Below, piece after piece: positions 19,163 through 28,138 of a stretch of DNA of 42,752 nt. Below the pieces are notes generated by a model. The model saw nothing but the letters and a program-made list of their open reading frames with translations. It ran no database searches and was not told where the DNA came from. Positions within the stretch are counted from its first letter, which is position 1. Each line of letters begins with the position of its first letter. The DNA is from Lachnospiraceae bacterium (GTDB taxonomy: Bacteria; Bacillota; Clostridia; Lachnospirales; Lachnospiraceae), in contig JAEFAR010000021.1 in NCBI GenBank assembly GCA_016287675.1, positions 1 to 42,752 on the forward strand. The letters run 5' to 3'. The position numbers and the translations under genes were made by a program.

Positions 19163-20926
19163 ATGGTAAATTTTAAAGAAGATGAGAGACTGAATACTCT
19201 CAACCATTCCTGTGCACATGTTATGGCACAGGCTGTTAAGCGCATCTGGCCTCAGGCAAAGTTCTGGGTCGGACCTGTTGTTGCGGAAGGATTCTACTAC
19301 GACATGGATCTCGGCGATGAGGTCATCTCCGATGACGACATCCTGAAGATCGAGAAAGAGATGAAGAAGGTCTGCAAAGAGGGCAAGTACATTGTTCGTA
19401 AAGAGATCACAAAGGCTGAAGCCCTTGAGATCTTCAAGAACGATGAGTACAAGCTGGATCTTATCAACGACCTTGAAGACGGGAAGATCACCTGCTATGA
19501 ACAGGGCGAGTACATCGATCTCTGCCGCGGACCTCACGTTGAAAATACAAAACTCTGCAAGAACTTTAAACTCATCAAGCATTCCGGTGCCTACTGGAAG
19601 GGAGATGCTGCAAACAAAGTACTTCAGAGAGTATACGGCGTATGCTTCCCTACTCCCGAAGAGCTGGATGCTTACCTTCAGGAACTTGAAGAAGCAAAGG
19701 CAAGAGATCACCGTAAGCTGGGTAAGGAAATGCAGCTCTTCATGGTGGATGACCTCATCGGACGCGGACTTCCCATGTTCCTTCCCAAGGGTTACACTGT
19801 ATGGAGAGAACTGGAGAACTATATCCGCGATAAAGAACTTAAGCTGGGCTACCAGCATGTTCTTACACCTTGCGTAGGTACCGTTGATCTTTACAAGACT
19901 TCCGGTCACTGGGATCATTACAAGGAGAACATGTTCCCTGCCATGGAAGTTGAAGGCGAATCCTTCGTGCTTCGTCCCATGAACTGCCCTCATCACATGA
20001 TGATCTATGCTAATCGTCCCCATTCGTACAAAGAGCTTCCCATCAGGATCGGTGAGATCGCTCATGATTTCCGTTTCGAAGCCAGCGGAACACTTAAGGG
20101 CATTGAAAGAGGACGTCATTTCTGCCAGAACGATGCTCACCTCTTCGTTACTCCCGATCAGATCGAAAGCGAAGTAGCAAATGTTGTTGCTCTGATAAAG
20201 GAAGTATACAGGGATTTCAACATTACAAATTACCGCTGCGTTCTTTCTCTTCGTGATCCTGCGGACACAAAGAAGTATCATCAGGATGACGAGATGTGGA
20301 ACACAGCTGAGAATGCCCTCAGAAAGGTTCTTAACGATCTGAAGATCGACTATACGGAAGAGATCGGTGAAGCAGCCTTCTATGGTCCGAAACTTGACGT
20401 TAACGTAAAGCCTGCCGTAGGAAACGAGTACACACTTTCCACATGCCAGCTTGATTTCTGTCTTCCCATGAAGTTTAACCTGACATACATCGATTCCGAA
20501 GGCGACAAGAGAACACCCGTCGTTCTTCACAGAGCTATCCTGGGATCCCTTGACCGTTTCATGGCATACATCCTCGAAGAGACAAAGGGTAACCTTCCTC
20601 TCTGGCTCGCTCCCGTTCAGGTCAAAGTTCTTCCCGTTAAGAACGACGATCCCGAGCTTATGGCATATGCCGAGAAGGTCTACGATGAACTCTATGTCCG
20701 CAATGTAAGAGTGGAGCTGGATGAGCGTGCGGAGAAGCTGGGCTACAAGATGAGAGAGGCTCAGATCCAGAAGGTTCCTTACATCCTCGTTCTCGGAAAC
20801 AACGAGAAGGATGCAAACACTGTAACATTCAGACTTCACGGACAGCAGGAGTCCACAACTGTGGATCTCGATGCTTTTGTTAAGAAGGTTGTGGATGATA
20901 TCGCTACAAAGAAGTACGAGCTGTAA
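19163..20926 (+). CDS. thrS: Threonine-tRNA ligase lacking the TGS domain
   Basis: 587-residue threonyl-tRNA synthetase that charges tRNA-Thr. The protein starts almost directly in the editing domain (NHSCAHVMAQAVK at about residue 14), so the N-terminal TGS domain of about 60 residues found in typical 640-residue ThrRS is missing. The catalytic core is complete: Cys275 zinc ligand in MNCPHH, motif 2 with AHDFRFEASGTLKGIERGRHFCQNDAHLF, and motif 3 HRAILGSLDRFMAYILEE; a C-terminal anticodon-binding domain follows. AAAGGAG lies just before the ATG and the T-box terminator just upstream, so no longer N-terminus is possible. Expression is controlled by the T-box leader. Confidence 0.97.
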   Translation: MVNFKEDERLNTLNHSCAHVMAQAVKRIWPQAKFWVGPVVAEGFYYDMDLGDEVISDDDILKIEKEMKKVCKEGKYIVRKEITKAEALEIFKNDEYKLDLINDLEDGKITCYEQGEYIDLCRGPHVENTKLCKNFKLIKHSGAYWKGDAANKVLQRVYGVCFPTPEELDAYLQELEEAKARDHRKLGKEMQLFMVDDLIGRGLPMFLPKGYTVWRELENYIRDKELKLGYQHVLTPCVGTVDLYKTSGHWDHYKENMFPAMEVEGESFVLRPMNCPHHMMIYANRPHSYKELPIRIGEIAHDFRFEASGTLKGIERGRHFCQNDAHLFVTPDQIESEVANVVALIKEVYRDFNITNYRCVLSLRDPADTKKYHQDDEMWNTAENALRKVLNDLKIDYTEEIGEAAFYGPKLDVNVKPAVGNEYTLSTCQLDFCLPMKFNLTYIDSEGDKRTPVVLHRAILGSLDRFMAYILEETKGNLPLWLAPVQVKVLPVKNDDPELMAYAEKVYDELYVRNVRVELDERAEKLGYKMREAQIQKVPYILVLGNNEKDANTVTFRLHGQQESTTVDLDAFVKKVVDDIATKKYEL

Positions 20927-20992
20927 TATACCCGGTGGTTTGCAGATAATAATCTAACAAATATAAATATTTAGATAAAGTATCAGAATTTA

Positions 20993-21021
20993 TTGACAAC
21001 TACCTCTACAGAGGGTAAAAT
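20993..21021 (+). promoter_or_regulatory. Strong SigA-type promoter for the chemoreceptor gene
   Basis: TTGACA (20993-20998), 17-base spacer, TAAAAT (21016-21021); start near 21028. This gives a leader of about 120 bases. The open frame that continues upstream of 21149 starts inside this promoter, so it is not coding there. Confidence 0.8.
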
Positions 21022-21027
21022 GCAATT

Positions 21028-21148
21028 AAATAGCCGATGTATCGGAGCTTTGAAGGCTTTCCTACATCGGCTATGCCGTCATAAGGCGATCATTGTATGC
21101 CGGCAAAAGCAACCGCAAAAGCGGATTACACTTTGGGAGGTAGTTTTT
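21028..21148 (+). promoter_or_regulatory. Structured 5' leader of the chemoreceptor gene
   Basis: The predicted transcript begins with a perfect 12-bp stem, ATAGCCGATGTA (21030-21041) with TACATCGGCTAT (21063-21074), enclosing 21 bases. It is followed by GCC...GGC bases near 21075-21088, the palindrome TGCCGGCA, and a tight CCGC-AAAA-GCGG hairpin (21113-21124) shortly before the GGGAGG ribosome site. No known riboswitch class could be assigned by eye and no T-run terminator is seen. Likely a cis-regulatory or stabilising element. Confidence 0.6.
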
Positions 21149-22693
21149 ATGGCATCATTATCAGGTAACAGACGAAAATCCAAGAATCTGGAAGAAAAAA
21201 AGAACAAACGTGCCAATCTTTCGACACATCTTGCCGTTTGTGCTTCCAATGTAGCATTGCTGGTCGTAACCATTATTCTTTACACGTCGGGAGTCACATC
21301 GGGAGGAGAATTGATCTTTGCCGCCATAGTATTGATCGTATCCGCCATGACCTCCATGATGATCTATTTCCTTTTTACATTTGATGCCACAAAGTATCTG
21401 AAGATCGCTTTGCCCATCTTTTATGTGGCATTTACCCTCATTACCATAAGAGCAGGTACTTTGAGCAGCACTATACTGGCGTTTCCGGTGGCTGTGGCGA
21501 TCACGATCTACGGAAGTCAGAAACTTGTGGGCGGTATTGCGGGAGCAAACATCCTGATCGCTGTTATGAATGCCGTTGTCTGCAGATTGATGGGAGTACA
21601 GGAAGAACCTCTTAATGCAACGATCATACTCATGTTTATCGTTATAATGAATGTATGCCTCGGTGTGACCACTGTCATTACCAAGCAGACAAACGATGAG
21701 CAGCTTGAAGAGATCATCGAGAATGAAAAAGAACAGGAAAGGATGATGGATGCCATCGCTTCCATGGGATCGAAGATAGATGAGTCGGTTCAGTCCATTA
21801 CTGCTCTTGTGGAAGAAGTGAACGAAGATACAAAGGGAGTTACCAAAGCCATGAACGACGTCGCCGCCGGAATGGAAACGACCCTTACCAGTATCAACGA
21901 ACAGGCCCGTACCACCGAAAAGATACAGAAGGTAGTAAAAGAGACCGCTCAGGTTTCCGATGATCTGGGACAGATCGCAAAAGTTTCATCCGATTCAGTA
22001 AAGGAAGGCTTTGTGCTTGTTAAGAATGTCGTTAATCAGACGGAGATCATGGAACAGGAAAACAATTCCGTAAAGGCAAGCATGGAAGAACTTCATAACC
22101 ACACACTGGATATGGAGAAGATCATCGGTATCATCCAAAGCATATCCAACAAGACTAACCTTCTTGCCCTTAATGCTTCCATAGAGGCTGCCAGAGCAGG
22201 AGAAGCCGGAAGAGGATTTGCTGTAGTAGCAGAACAGATCAGGGTCCTTTCGGAACAGACCAAGTCTTCTACGGAAAACATTCAGGCCATCATTGAAAAG
22301 CTGAATGAGAATTCCAATGCCACCATCGAATCCATGGACAGTATGATCGACAAGATCAATACCCAGATCTCCATGATCCATGATATTGAAAACAATTTCA
22401 ACAAGATCTCCGGCGGACTGGAAAGCCTTGACGATTCCATAGAGAACATGAACGAGAAGACAGAAGAGCTTGTTGAAACGAACGCCATCATCACAGACAG
22501 CATCAACAGCCTTTCGTCCGCTACGGAAGAGATCTCCGCTGCGAGCGAAGAAACAACGGCAATGTGCGCTCAGAACTCGGAAAAATTTGAGACTGTCAAC
22601 GATGTGGTTTCCGCATTGGCGACCGAGTCGGCAAAGATGGGACACTTCATAGACGAATACATTAAACAGAAAGCAGCAAAAGCCCAAACATGA
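21149..22693 (+). CDS. Methyl-accepting chemotaxis-like protein with a six-helix membrane domain
   Basis: 514-residue chemoreceptor-type signalling protein. A basic N-terminus (residues 1-25) is followed by six hydrophobic helices within about 25-180, with almost no extracellular domain and no clear HAMP. A long coiled-coil signalling domain follows, whose tip carries [32 protein letters not shown] (split near residue 350), the part that contacts CheA/CheW in true receptors. The start at the ATG at 21149 is supported by GGGAGG and by the first residues [10 protein letters not shown]. It may sense something within the membrane or act as a soluble-signal receptor; no chemotaxis genes adjoin. 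Its stop overlaps the hflX start (ATGA). Confidence 0.88.
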   Translation: MASLSGNRRKSKNLEEKKNKRANLSTHLAVCASNVALLVVTIILYTSGVTSGGELIFAAIVLIVSAMTSMMIYFLFTFDATKYLKIALPIFYVAFTLITIRAGTLSSTILAFPVAVAITIYGSQKLVGGIAGANILIAVMNAVVCRLMGVQEEPLNATIILMFIVIMNVCLGVTTVITKQTNDEQLEEIIENEKEQERMMDAIASMGSKIDESVQSITALVEEVNEDTKGVTKAMNDVAAGMETTLTSINEQARTTEKIQKVVKETAQVSDDLGQIAKVSSDSVKEGFVLVKNVVNQTEIMEQENNSVKASMEELHNHTLDMEKIIGIIQSISNKTNLLALNASIEAARAGEAGRGFAVVAEQIRVLSEQTKSSTENIQAIIEKLNENSNATIESMDSMIDKINTQISMIHDIENNFNKISGGLESLDDSIENMNEKTEELVETNAIITDSINSLSSATEEISAASEETTAMCAQNSEKFETVNDVVSALATESAKMGHFIDEYIKQKAAKAQT

Positions 22694-23937
22694 TAGAGAT
22701 TAAAGAAGAGATCGAACGTTTTATCCTTATAGGTGTCTCTCTGGGAGACACCTATAAAAATGGAAAGATACAGGCCGATGATACGGCAGAATCCATAATT
22801 GAATTAAAGGAACTGGTAAAAACAGCCGGGGGCGAAACCGTCGGTGTGCTGATACAAAACCGTGAAGCCGTTGACAAAGCCACTTATTTCGGAAAAGGTA
22901 AAGTGGAAGAACTTAAGGTAATGGCAGCGGAACTGGGAGCTACAGGAGTCGTGAGCGATGATGAACTCACTCCCGCCCAGCTCTCCAACCTTGAAGAGGC
23001 ACTGGATCTTAAGATCTGTGACAGGACCCAGATCATTCTGGAGATCTTTGCAAAGCACGCTCTTACAAGGGAAGGAAAGATCCAGGTAGAGCTGGCACAG
23101 CTTAAATACAGACAGTCTCATCTTGTGGGACTTGGAAAAAGCCTTTCAAGGCAGGGCGGCGGTATCGGTACCAGAGGACCCGGTGAAAAAAAGCTTGAGA
23201 CCGACAGGCGTCTGATCAGAGACAGGATCTCGGAACTCAACAATGAACTGGAAAATGTGGTCAGGACCAGAGATGTGACCAGAGCCCAGAGAACAAAGGC
23301 GAACATTCCTTCTGCGGCCATAGTCGGCTACACAAATGCAGGAAAATCCACTCTTTTGAACAAGGCTACCGGGGCCAGCGAACTGGAAGCGGACATGCTT
23401 TTTGCCACCCTTGATCCCGTGGTCAGAGAGCTTGATCTCGGCACGGGTCAGAAGGTCCTGATGACGGATACGGTCGGCTTTGTAAGAAAGCTGCCCCATC
23501 ATCTTGTGGATGCCTTCAGGTCGACTCTGGAAGAAGCCAAATACTCGGATATCATCATCCATGTTGTGGATGCGTCTAATCCCGACATGGAAAAGCAGAT
23601 CGAAGTGACCTATGAAACACTGGATAATCTTGGCATCAAGGGAAAGACCTTTGTTACATTTTTCAATAAATGTGACAAGCCCGAGACCTTTGATCTGCAG
23701 TTAAAAGACCTCAGGGCGGATCATGTTATCAAAGGCTCCGCCAAGGCAGGAACCGGTCTGGATGAGCTGAAAACCGTGCTGGACAGGATAATTAAGGAGA
23801 AGAGGAACTACATCGAAAAAGTCTTCTCTTTTGCAGATGCCGGAGAGATACAGAAGATCCGCAGAAACGGCCAGATCATTTCGGAAGAATACAAGGAAGA
23901 CGGGATACACGTAAAAGCCTTTGTGGACAGAACGTAA
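22690..23937 (+). CDS. hflX: GTPase HflX
   Basis: 415-residue ribosome-associated GTPase that splits stalled or hibernating ribosomes under stress. The N-terminal HflX domain has [24 protein letters not shown] and the [19 protein letters not shown] segment; the G domain has [17 protein letters not shown] (Walker A, about 213-229), [23 protein letters not shown] (G3 and switch II), FFNKCD (G4) and [11 protein letters not shown] (G5). The ATG overlaps the preceding stop as ATGA and has no obvious ribosome site, so translation is probably coupled to the upstream gene. A perfect hairpin lies within codons 14-22. A terminator follows. Confidence 0.95.
   Translation: MIEIKEEIERFILIGVSLGDTYKNGKIQADDTAESIIELKELVKTAGGETVGVLIQNREAVDKATYFGKGKVEELKVMAAELGATGVVSDDELTPAQLSNLEEALDLKICDRTQIILEIFAKHALTREGKIQVELAQLKYRQSHLVGLGKSLSRQGGGIGTRGPGEKKLETDRRLIRDRISELNNELENVVRTRDVTRAQRTKANIPSAAIVGYTNAGKSTLLNKATGASELEADMLFATLDPVVRELDLGTGQKVLMTDTVGFVRKLPHHLVDAFRSTLEEAKYSDIIIHVVDASNPDMEKQIEVTYETLDNLGIKGKTFVTFFNKCDKPETFDLQLKDLRADHVIKGSAKAGTGLDELKTVLDRIIKEKRNYIEKVFSFADAGEIQKIRRNGQIISEEYKEDGIHVKAFVDRT
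22729..22755 (+). repeat. Perfect 11-bp hairpin inside the start of hflX
   Basis: ATAGGTGTCTC (22729-22739) and GAGACACCTAT (22745-22755) are exact reverse complements around a 5-base loop, 40 bases after the hflX start codon. It lies in codons for [10 protein letters not shown]. No T run follows (AAAAATGG), so it is not an intrinsic terminator; it could slow ribosomes or act as a processing site. Confidence 0.75.
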
Positions 23938-23949
23938 AAAATGAGCAAA

Positions 23950-23965
23950 ACACAATATATAGTAT
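23950..23965. promoter_or_regulatory. Possible NrdR box upstream of nrdD
   Basis: ACACAATATATAGTAT matches the known NrdR consensus ACACTATATATAGTGT at 14 of 16 positions. It overlaps a 7-bp inverted repeat (TAGTATT 23960-23966, AATACTA 23971-23977). NrdR boxes normally occur in pairs near the promoter; here only one is seen and it lies about 230 bases before the nrdD promoter, so it may be chance in AT-rich sequence. Confidence 0.35.
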
Positions 23966-24008
23966 TTGTTAATACTAAAACGATCCACCTATGGTGGAAG
24001 ACATTAAA

Positions 24009-24039
24009 GAAAAAGGGTAACGAATGTTACTCTTTTTTT
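24009..24039 (+). terminator. Intrinsic terminator after hflX
   Basis: AAGGGTAAC with GTTACTCTT (one G-T pair) around a GAAT loop, then TTTTTTT. The 150 bases between here and the nrdD promoter contain no recognisable gene. Confidence 0.8.
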
Positions 24040-24194
24040 ACATTCTACAAATGAATAATGATCAAAAAACGTGAGATTTAGAGGGAGTTCTTATTTTTTT
24101 AATGATCAGTTCCGAAATATAAAAAGGTTGCCTTTAAAGCACAAGATGTTGTGGAGAAGAAGAATAATACAATCCATATTTTGTTATTTAGCTC

Positions 24195-24223
24195 TTGACT
24201 TAGAAACTCGGGTTTGCTAAAAT
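24195..24223 (+). promoter_or_regulatory. SigA-type promoter for nrdD
   Basis: TTGACT (24195-24200), 17-base spacer, TAAAAT (24218-24223), start near 24230. The leader of about 60 bases ends in AAAGGAG before the ATG. Confidence 0.78.
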
Positions 24224-24291
24224 CGATTACAGAGCGTTGCAGACAGGCAACAGGAACGTTGTTTCCAATACTTACTTGAAAGGAGATAGTA

Positions 24292-26676
24292 ATGATCAGT
24301 GTAGTAAAAAGGGATGGGGAGATAACAGATTTTAACATTTCTAAAATTTCGGGCGCTCTGGCAAAGGCTTTCACAGCCACTCAGAAAAATTTTAACGAGG
24401 ACATCATAAACCTCCTTGCTCTGAGAGTAACCAGTGATTTTCAGGACAAGGTTAAGGACGGGGCTATCACCGTGGAGGATATTCAGGACAGTTGCGAGCA
24501 TGTACTTGAGCAGGCCGGTTATACGGATGTTGCCAAGGCATATATTCTCTATCGTAAGAACAGAGAGAGAATCCGCAACATGAAGTCCACTATCCTTGAT
24601 TATAAGGACACTATTAACAGCTATGTAAAGGAAGAGGACTGGAGAGTAAAGGAGAATTCAACGGTTACCTACTCCGTAGGTGGTCTCATTCTTCACAACT
24701 CCGGTGCAATTACCGCAAATTACTGGCTGTCTGAAATATATGACCAGGAGATCGAAGGCGCACACAGAAACGCAGACATCCACATTCATGATCTGTCAAT
24801 GCTTACAGGCTACTGTGCCGGCTGGTCTTTGAAACAGCTTATCAAAGAAGGTCTGGGCGGGATCCCCGGAAAGATCACATCTTCTCCCGCAAGCCATCTT
24901 TCCACTCTCTGCAACCAGATGGTAAATTTCCTTGGCATCATGCAGAACGAATGGGCAGGTGCTCAGGCATTCTCATCATTTGATACATATCTTGCACCCT
25001 TTGTAAAGATCGATAACCTTCCTTACAAAGAAGTCAAGCAGTGCATCCAGTCTTTCGTATACGGTGTTAACACACCCAGCCGTTGGGGAACACAGGCACC
25101 TTTCTCCAACATCACCCTTGACTGGACAGTTCCTGCGGACCTTGCAAATCTTCCCTGCATCATCGGCGGAAAAGAAGTTGATTTCTGCTACAAGGACTGC
25201 AAAAAGGAAATGGATATGGTCAACAAGGCATTCATCGAGATCATGATCGAAGGCGATGCCAACGGACGCGGATTCCAGTATCCTATCCCCACCTATTCCA
25301 TTACAAAGGATTTTGACTGGAGCGAGACAGAAAACAACAAGCTCCTTTTCGAAATGACCGCAAAATACGGTACACCTTATTTCTCAAACTACATCAATTC
25401 AGACATGGAACCCAGCGATGTTCGTTCCATGTGCTGCAGACTCCGTCTTGACCTTCGTGAACTCAGAAAGAAGACCGGCGGTTTCTTCGGATCCGGCGAG
25501 AGCACAGGATCTGTGGGTGTAGTAACGATCAATATGCCCAGGATCGCTTATCTTGCAGCTGACGAGAGAGATTTCTTCGGACGTCTCGATCACATGATGG
25601 ACATTGCGGCACGTTCACTTAAGGTTAAGAGAGACGTTATCACAAAGCTCCTTAATGAGGGACTCTATCCTTACACCAAGAGATATCTCGGAACCTTTGA
25701 AAATCACTTCTCCACCATCGGTCTTGTGGGCATGAACGAAGCCTGTCTCAATGCGAAATGGCTGGGCAAGGACCTGAACAATGTGGAAGCTCAGGAGTTC
25801 ACAAAGAAGGTTCTGAACCACATGAGAGAGCGTTTGAGCGACTATCAGGAAATGTACGGAGATCTTTACAACCTGGAAGCTACTCCCGCCGAATCCACAA
25901 GCTATCGTCTTGCAAAGCATGACAAGAAGCATTATCCCGACATCATCACGGCAGGTAAGCCCGGAGATACTCCTTATTACACCAACAGCTCACATCTTCC
26001 CGTTGACAGCACCAGAGACATCTTTGAAGCTCTCGACGTACAGGATGAGCTTCAGACACTTTATACATCAGGAACAGTGTTCCATGCATTCCTCGGAGAG
26101 AGACTTCCCGACTGGAAGGCTGCAGCAAAGTTGGTACGCACCATTGCAGAGAATTACAAGCTGCCTTACTACACCATGTCTCCCACCTATTCAGTCTGCA
26201 AGACACACGGCTACATCACGGGTGAACACTTCACCTGTCCCGTATGCGGCGAAAAGGCGGAAGTTTACAGCCGTATCACAGGCTACTATCGTCCGGTTCA
26301 GAACTGGAATGAAGGAAAGAGCCAGGAATACAAGAACAGGCTTGTTTACGACATTGCAGGATCAAGCGCAAAGCCTGTTTCCGAGACAGCCAAGGAAGCT
26401 GAAAACGACGGAATGGTTGAGATCAAGGTTGACGGCGTAGCAAAGAGCGACGAGAAGATGTACCTTTTCACCACAAAGACATGCCCCAACTGCAAGATGG
26501 CAAAGGAATTCCTGAGAGACTATCACTATGAAGTGATCGATGCGGAGGAAAATCAGGAGCTCGTAGGCAAGTACGGTATCATGCAGGCGCCGACTCTCAT
26601 CGTTATCAAAGACAATGATGTTCTGAAATTTGCAAATGCATCCAGCATCAAGGGCTTTGCCGACAGTAACAGATGA
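24292..26676 (+). CDS. nrdD: Anaerobic (class III) ribonucleoside-triphosphate reductase with C-terminal glutaredoxin-like domain
   Basis: 794-residue glycyl-radical enzyme that makes dNTPs from NTPs without oxygen. An ATP cone (about 3-90) starts with VVKRDGEITDFNISKISGAL. Catalytic cysteines are likely Cys175 (TGYCAGWS) and one of Cys381/Cys382 (SMCCRL). The zinc site is Cys636, Cys649, Cys652 and a neighbouring residue, and the glycyl radical is Gly664 in RITGYYRP. After a linker, residues about 722-794 form a glutaredoxin/thioredoxin-like domain with CPNC (Cys731, Cys734) and a cis-proline segment QAPTLIVI. This fusion suggests a thiol redoxin as electron source in place of formate; redoxin-dependent class III enzymes are known. 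The activase gene nrdG is not in this window. thyA and dihydrofolate reductase genes follow. Confidence 0.96.
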   Translation: MISVVKRDGEITDFNISKISGALAKAFTATQKNFNEDIINLLALRVTSDFQDKVKDGAITVEDIQDSCEHVLEQAGYTDVAKAYILYRKNRERIRNMKSTILDYKDTINSYVKEEDWRVKENSTVTYSVGGLILHNSGAITANYWLSEIYDQEIEGAHRNADIHIHDLSMLTGYCAGWSLKQLIKEGLGGIPGKITSSPASHLSTLCNQMVNFLGIMQNEWAGAQAFSSFDTYLAPFVKIDNLPYKEVKQCIQSFVYGVNTPSRWGTQAPFSNITLDWTVPADLANLPCIIGGKEVDFCYKDCKKEMDMVNKAFIEIMIEGDANGRGFQYPIPTYSITKDFDWSETENNKLLFEMTAKYGTPYFSNYINSDMEPSDVRSMCCRLRLDLRELRKKTGGFFGSGESTGSVGVVTINMPRIAYLAADERDFFGRLDHMMDIAARSLKVKRDVITKLLNEGLYPYTKRYLGTFENHFSTIGLVGMNEACLNAKWLGKDLNNVEAQEFTKKVLNHMRERLSDYQEMYGDLYNLEATPAESTSYRLAKHDKKHYPDIITAGKPGDTPYYTNSSHLPVDSTRDIFEALDVQDELQTLYTSGTVFHAFLGERLPDWKAAAKLVRTIAENYKLPYYTMSPTYSVCKTHGYITGEHFTCPVCGEKAEVYSRITGYYRPVQNWNEGKSQEYKNRLVYDIAGSSAKPVSETAKEAENDGMVEIKVDGVAKSDEKMYLFTTKTCPNCKMAKEFLRDYHYEVIDAEENQELVGKYGIMQAPTLIVIKDNDVLKFANASSIKGFADSNR

Positions 26677-26699
26677 TCGTGCCGGATAAGGCATATATT

Positions 26700-26723
26700 G
26701 CGGGCGGTAGTTTTACCGCCCGC
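26700..26723 (+). terminator. Strong hairpin between nrdD and thyA
   Basis: GCGGGCGGTA (26700-26709) pairs perfectly with TACCGCCCGC (26714-26723) around a 4-base loop. It is followed by GTTGTTGTTG, an interrupted T run, so it may terminate only part of the transcripts or protect the nrdD mRNA 3' end, lowering thyA relative to nrdD. Confidence 0.6.
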
Positions 26724-26767
26724 GTTGTTGTTGAAATGCTACAAGCTGTATCAGGGAGGAAAAAAGG

Positions 26768-27616
26768 ATGAGTTATGCAGACAGGGTTTTTGTCGGAATG
26801 TGCAGGGACATTCTGGAAAACGGGACAAATACAATGGGGGAGAAGGTGCGCCCGCACTGGGAAGACGGCACTTTGGCCTACACGATAAAGAGATTCGGAG
26901 TGGTCAACAGATACGACCTTTCAAAAGAATTCCCGGCTCTGACACTCAGAAAGACAGCCATCAAGGCAGCTACTGACGAAATCTTATGGATCTGGCAGAA
27001 GAAATCCAATAATATACATGATCTGCACAGTCACATCTGGGACGCATGGGCAGATGAAAACGGCTCCATCGGAAAGGCCTACGGGTATCAGATGAGCGTA
27101 AAACACGAATACAAAGAAGGAATGATGGACCAGGTGGACAGGGTGATCTGGGATCTGAAGAACAACCCCTACAGCAGGCGCATAATGACTAACATCTACG
27201 TGCATGCGGATCTTCATGAAATGAACCTCTATCCCTGTGCCTACAGCATGACCTTTAACGTATCGAAAAAAGAAGGACATGACAAACTGGTGCTTAACGG
27301 TATTCTGAACCAGCGCTCCCAGGATGTCCTTACAGCCAACAACTGGAACGTGTGCCAGTATGCGGTACTCATGCATATGATCGCAAGAGAGTGCGACATG
27401 GAAGTGGGAGAATTCCTCCATGTGATCGCGGATGCCCACATCTATGACCGTCATGTGGATCTTGTTAAGGAACTGATAGAGAGAGAACAGTACGATGCTC
27501 CCACATTCTGGCTGAACCCCGATGTTAAACACTTTTACGACTTTACTCCCGAGGATGTGAGACTTGAGAACTATATCACCGGGGAACAGATAAAGAACAT
27601 TCCTGTGGCGATTTAA
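26768..27616 (+). CDS. thyA: Thymidylate synthase
   Basis: 282-residue folate-dependent enzyme that methylates dUMP to dTMP, turning methylene-tetrahydrofolate into dihydrofolate. Seen are the catalytic Cys157 in LYPCAYS, the phosphate-binding SRRIMTNIY arginines, NQRSQDVLTANNWN and HIYDRHVDLV. The sequence differs from E. coli ThyA around the catalytic loop (LYPC against LAPC) but all key residues are there. GGGAGGAAAAAAGG precedes the ATG. The next gene, dihydrofolate reductase, starts 9 bases after the stop and recycles the dihydrofolate formed. Confidence 0.96.
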   Translation: MSYADRVFVGMCRDILENGTNTMGEKVRPHWEDGTLAYTIKRFGVVNRYDLSKEFPALTLRKTAIKAATDEILWIWQKKSNNIHDLHSHIWDAWADENGSIGKAYGYQMSVKHEYKEGMMDQVDRVIWDLKNNPYSRRIMTNIYVHADLHEMNLYPCAYSMTFNVSKKEGHDKLVLNGILNQRSQDVLTANNWNVCQYAVLMHMIARECDMEVGEFLHVIADAHIYDRHVDLVKELIEREQYDAPTFWLNPDVKHFYDFTPEDVRLENYITGEQIKNIPVAI

Positions 27617-27625
27617 GGAGGATAC

Positions 27626-28132
27626 ATGAATTTAATAGTTGCAGTTGATAATCATTGGGGAATCGGTTATAATAACGGGTTGTTGGCCAGCATTCCCGCT
27701 GATAAGAAGTTTTTTAAACAGATGACCACGGGAAAGACCATAATCATGGGAAGACGTACACTGGAGAGCTTTCGTGACGGTTTGCCCCTTCCGAACAGAA
27801 ACAATATCGTGATCACGACAAAAAAGGATTACGACGGTAAAGGAGCCATTGTTGTTCACAGTCCGGAGGAAGCACTTAAAAAAGCGAGAGAGCTTTCACC
27901 CGAAGAAGACATTTTTGTCGTGGGCGGCGGTCAGATCTACAAAGCGTTGTTTGATCTTTGCAGTAAGGCCTACGTAACCAAGATCGACTACAGATACGTT
28001 GCGGATACCTTCTTCCCGGATCTTGATGCAGATGAAAACTGGAGGCTTGCGGAGGAATCCGAAGAGCAGACCTGCTTTGATATTGAGTTTTCGTTCTGCA
28101 CCTATGAAAATCTTTTGTTGGAAAAGGAATGA
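27626..28132 (+). CDS. folA: Dihydrofolate reductase
   Basis: 168-residue NADPH-dependent enzyme reducing dihydrofolate to tetrahydrofolate. N-terminal LIVAVDNHWGIGYNNGLL, the substrate-binding Asp26 in IPADKKFFK, the TIIMGRRTLESF nucleotide site, and the VVGGGQIYK loop are all present. GGAGG is 6 bases before the ATG. Functionally linked to thyA directly upstream; the two genes regenerate folate for dTMP synthesis. The MraY-like gene starts 6 bases after the stop, suggesting the same transcript. Confidence 0.96.
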   Translation: MNLIVAVDNHWGIGYNNGLLASIPADKKFFKQMTTGKTIIMGRRTLESFRDGLPLPNRNNIVITTKKDYDGKGAIVVHSPEEALKKARELSPEEDIFVVGGGQIYKALFDLCSKAYVTKIDYRYVADTFFPDLDADENWRLAEESEEQTCFDIEFSFCTYENLLLEKE

Positions 28133-28138
28133 TATAAT

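Noticed and set aside
28133-28138. TATAAT just before the MraY-like gene
   Set aside because: No acceptable -35 box at 16-18 bases upstream; more likely chance in the short gap after the dihydrofolate reductase gene.
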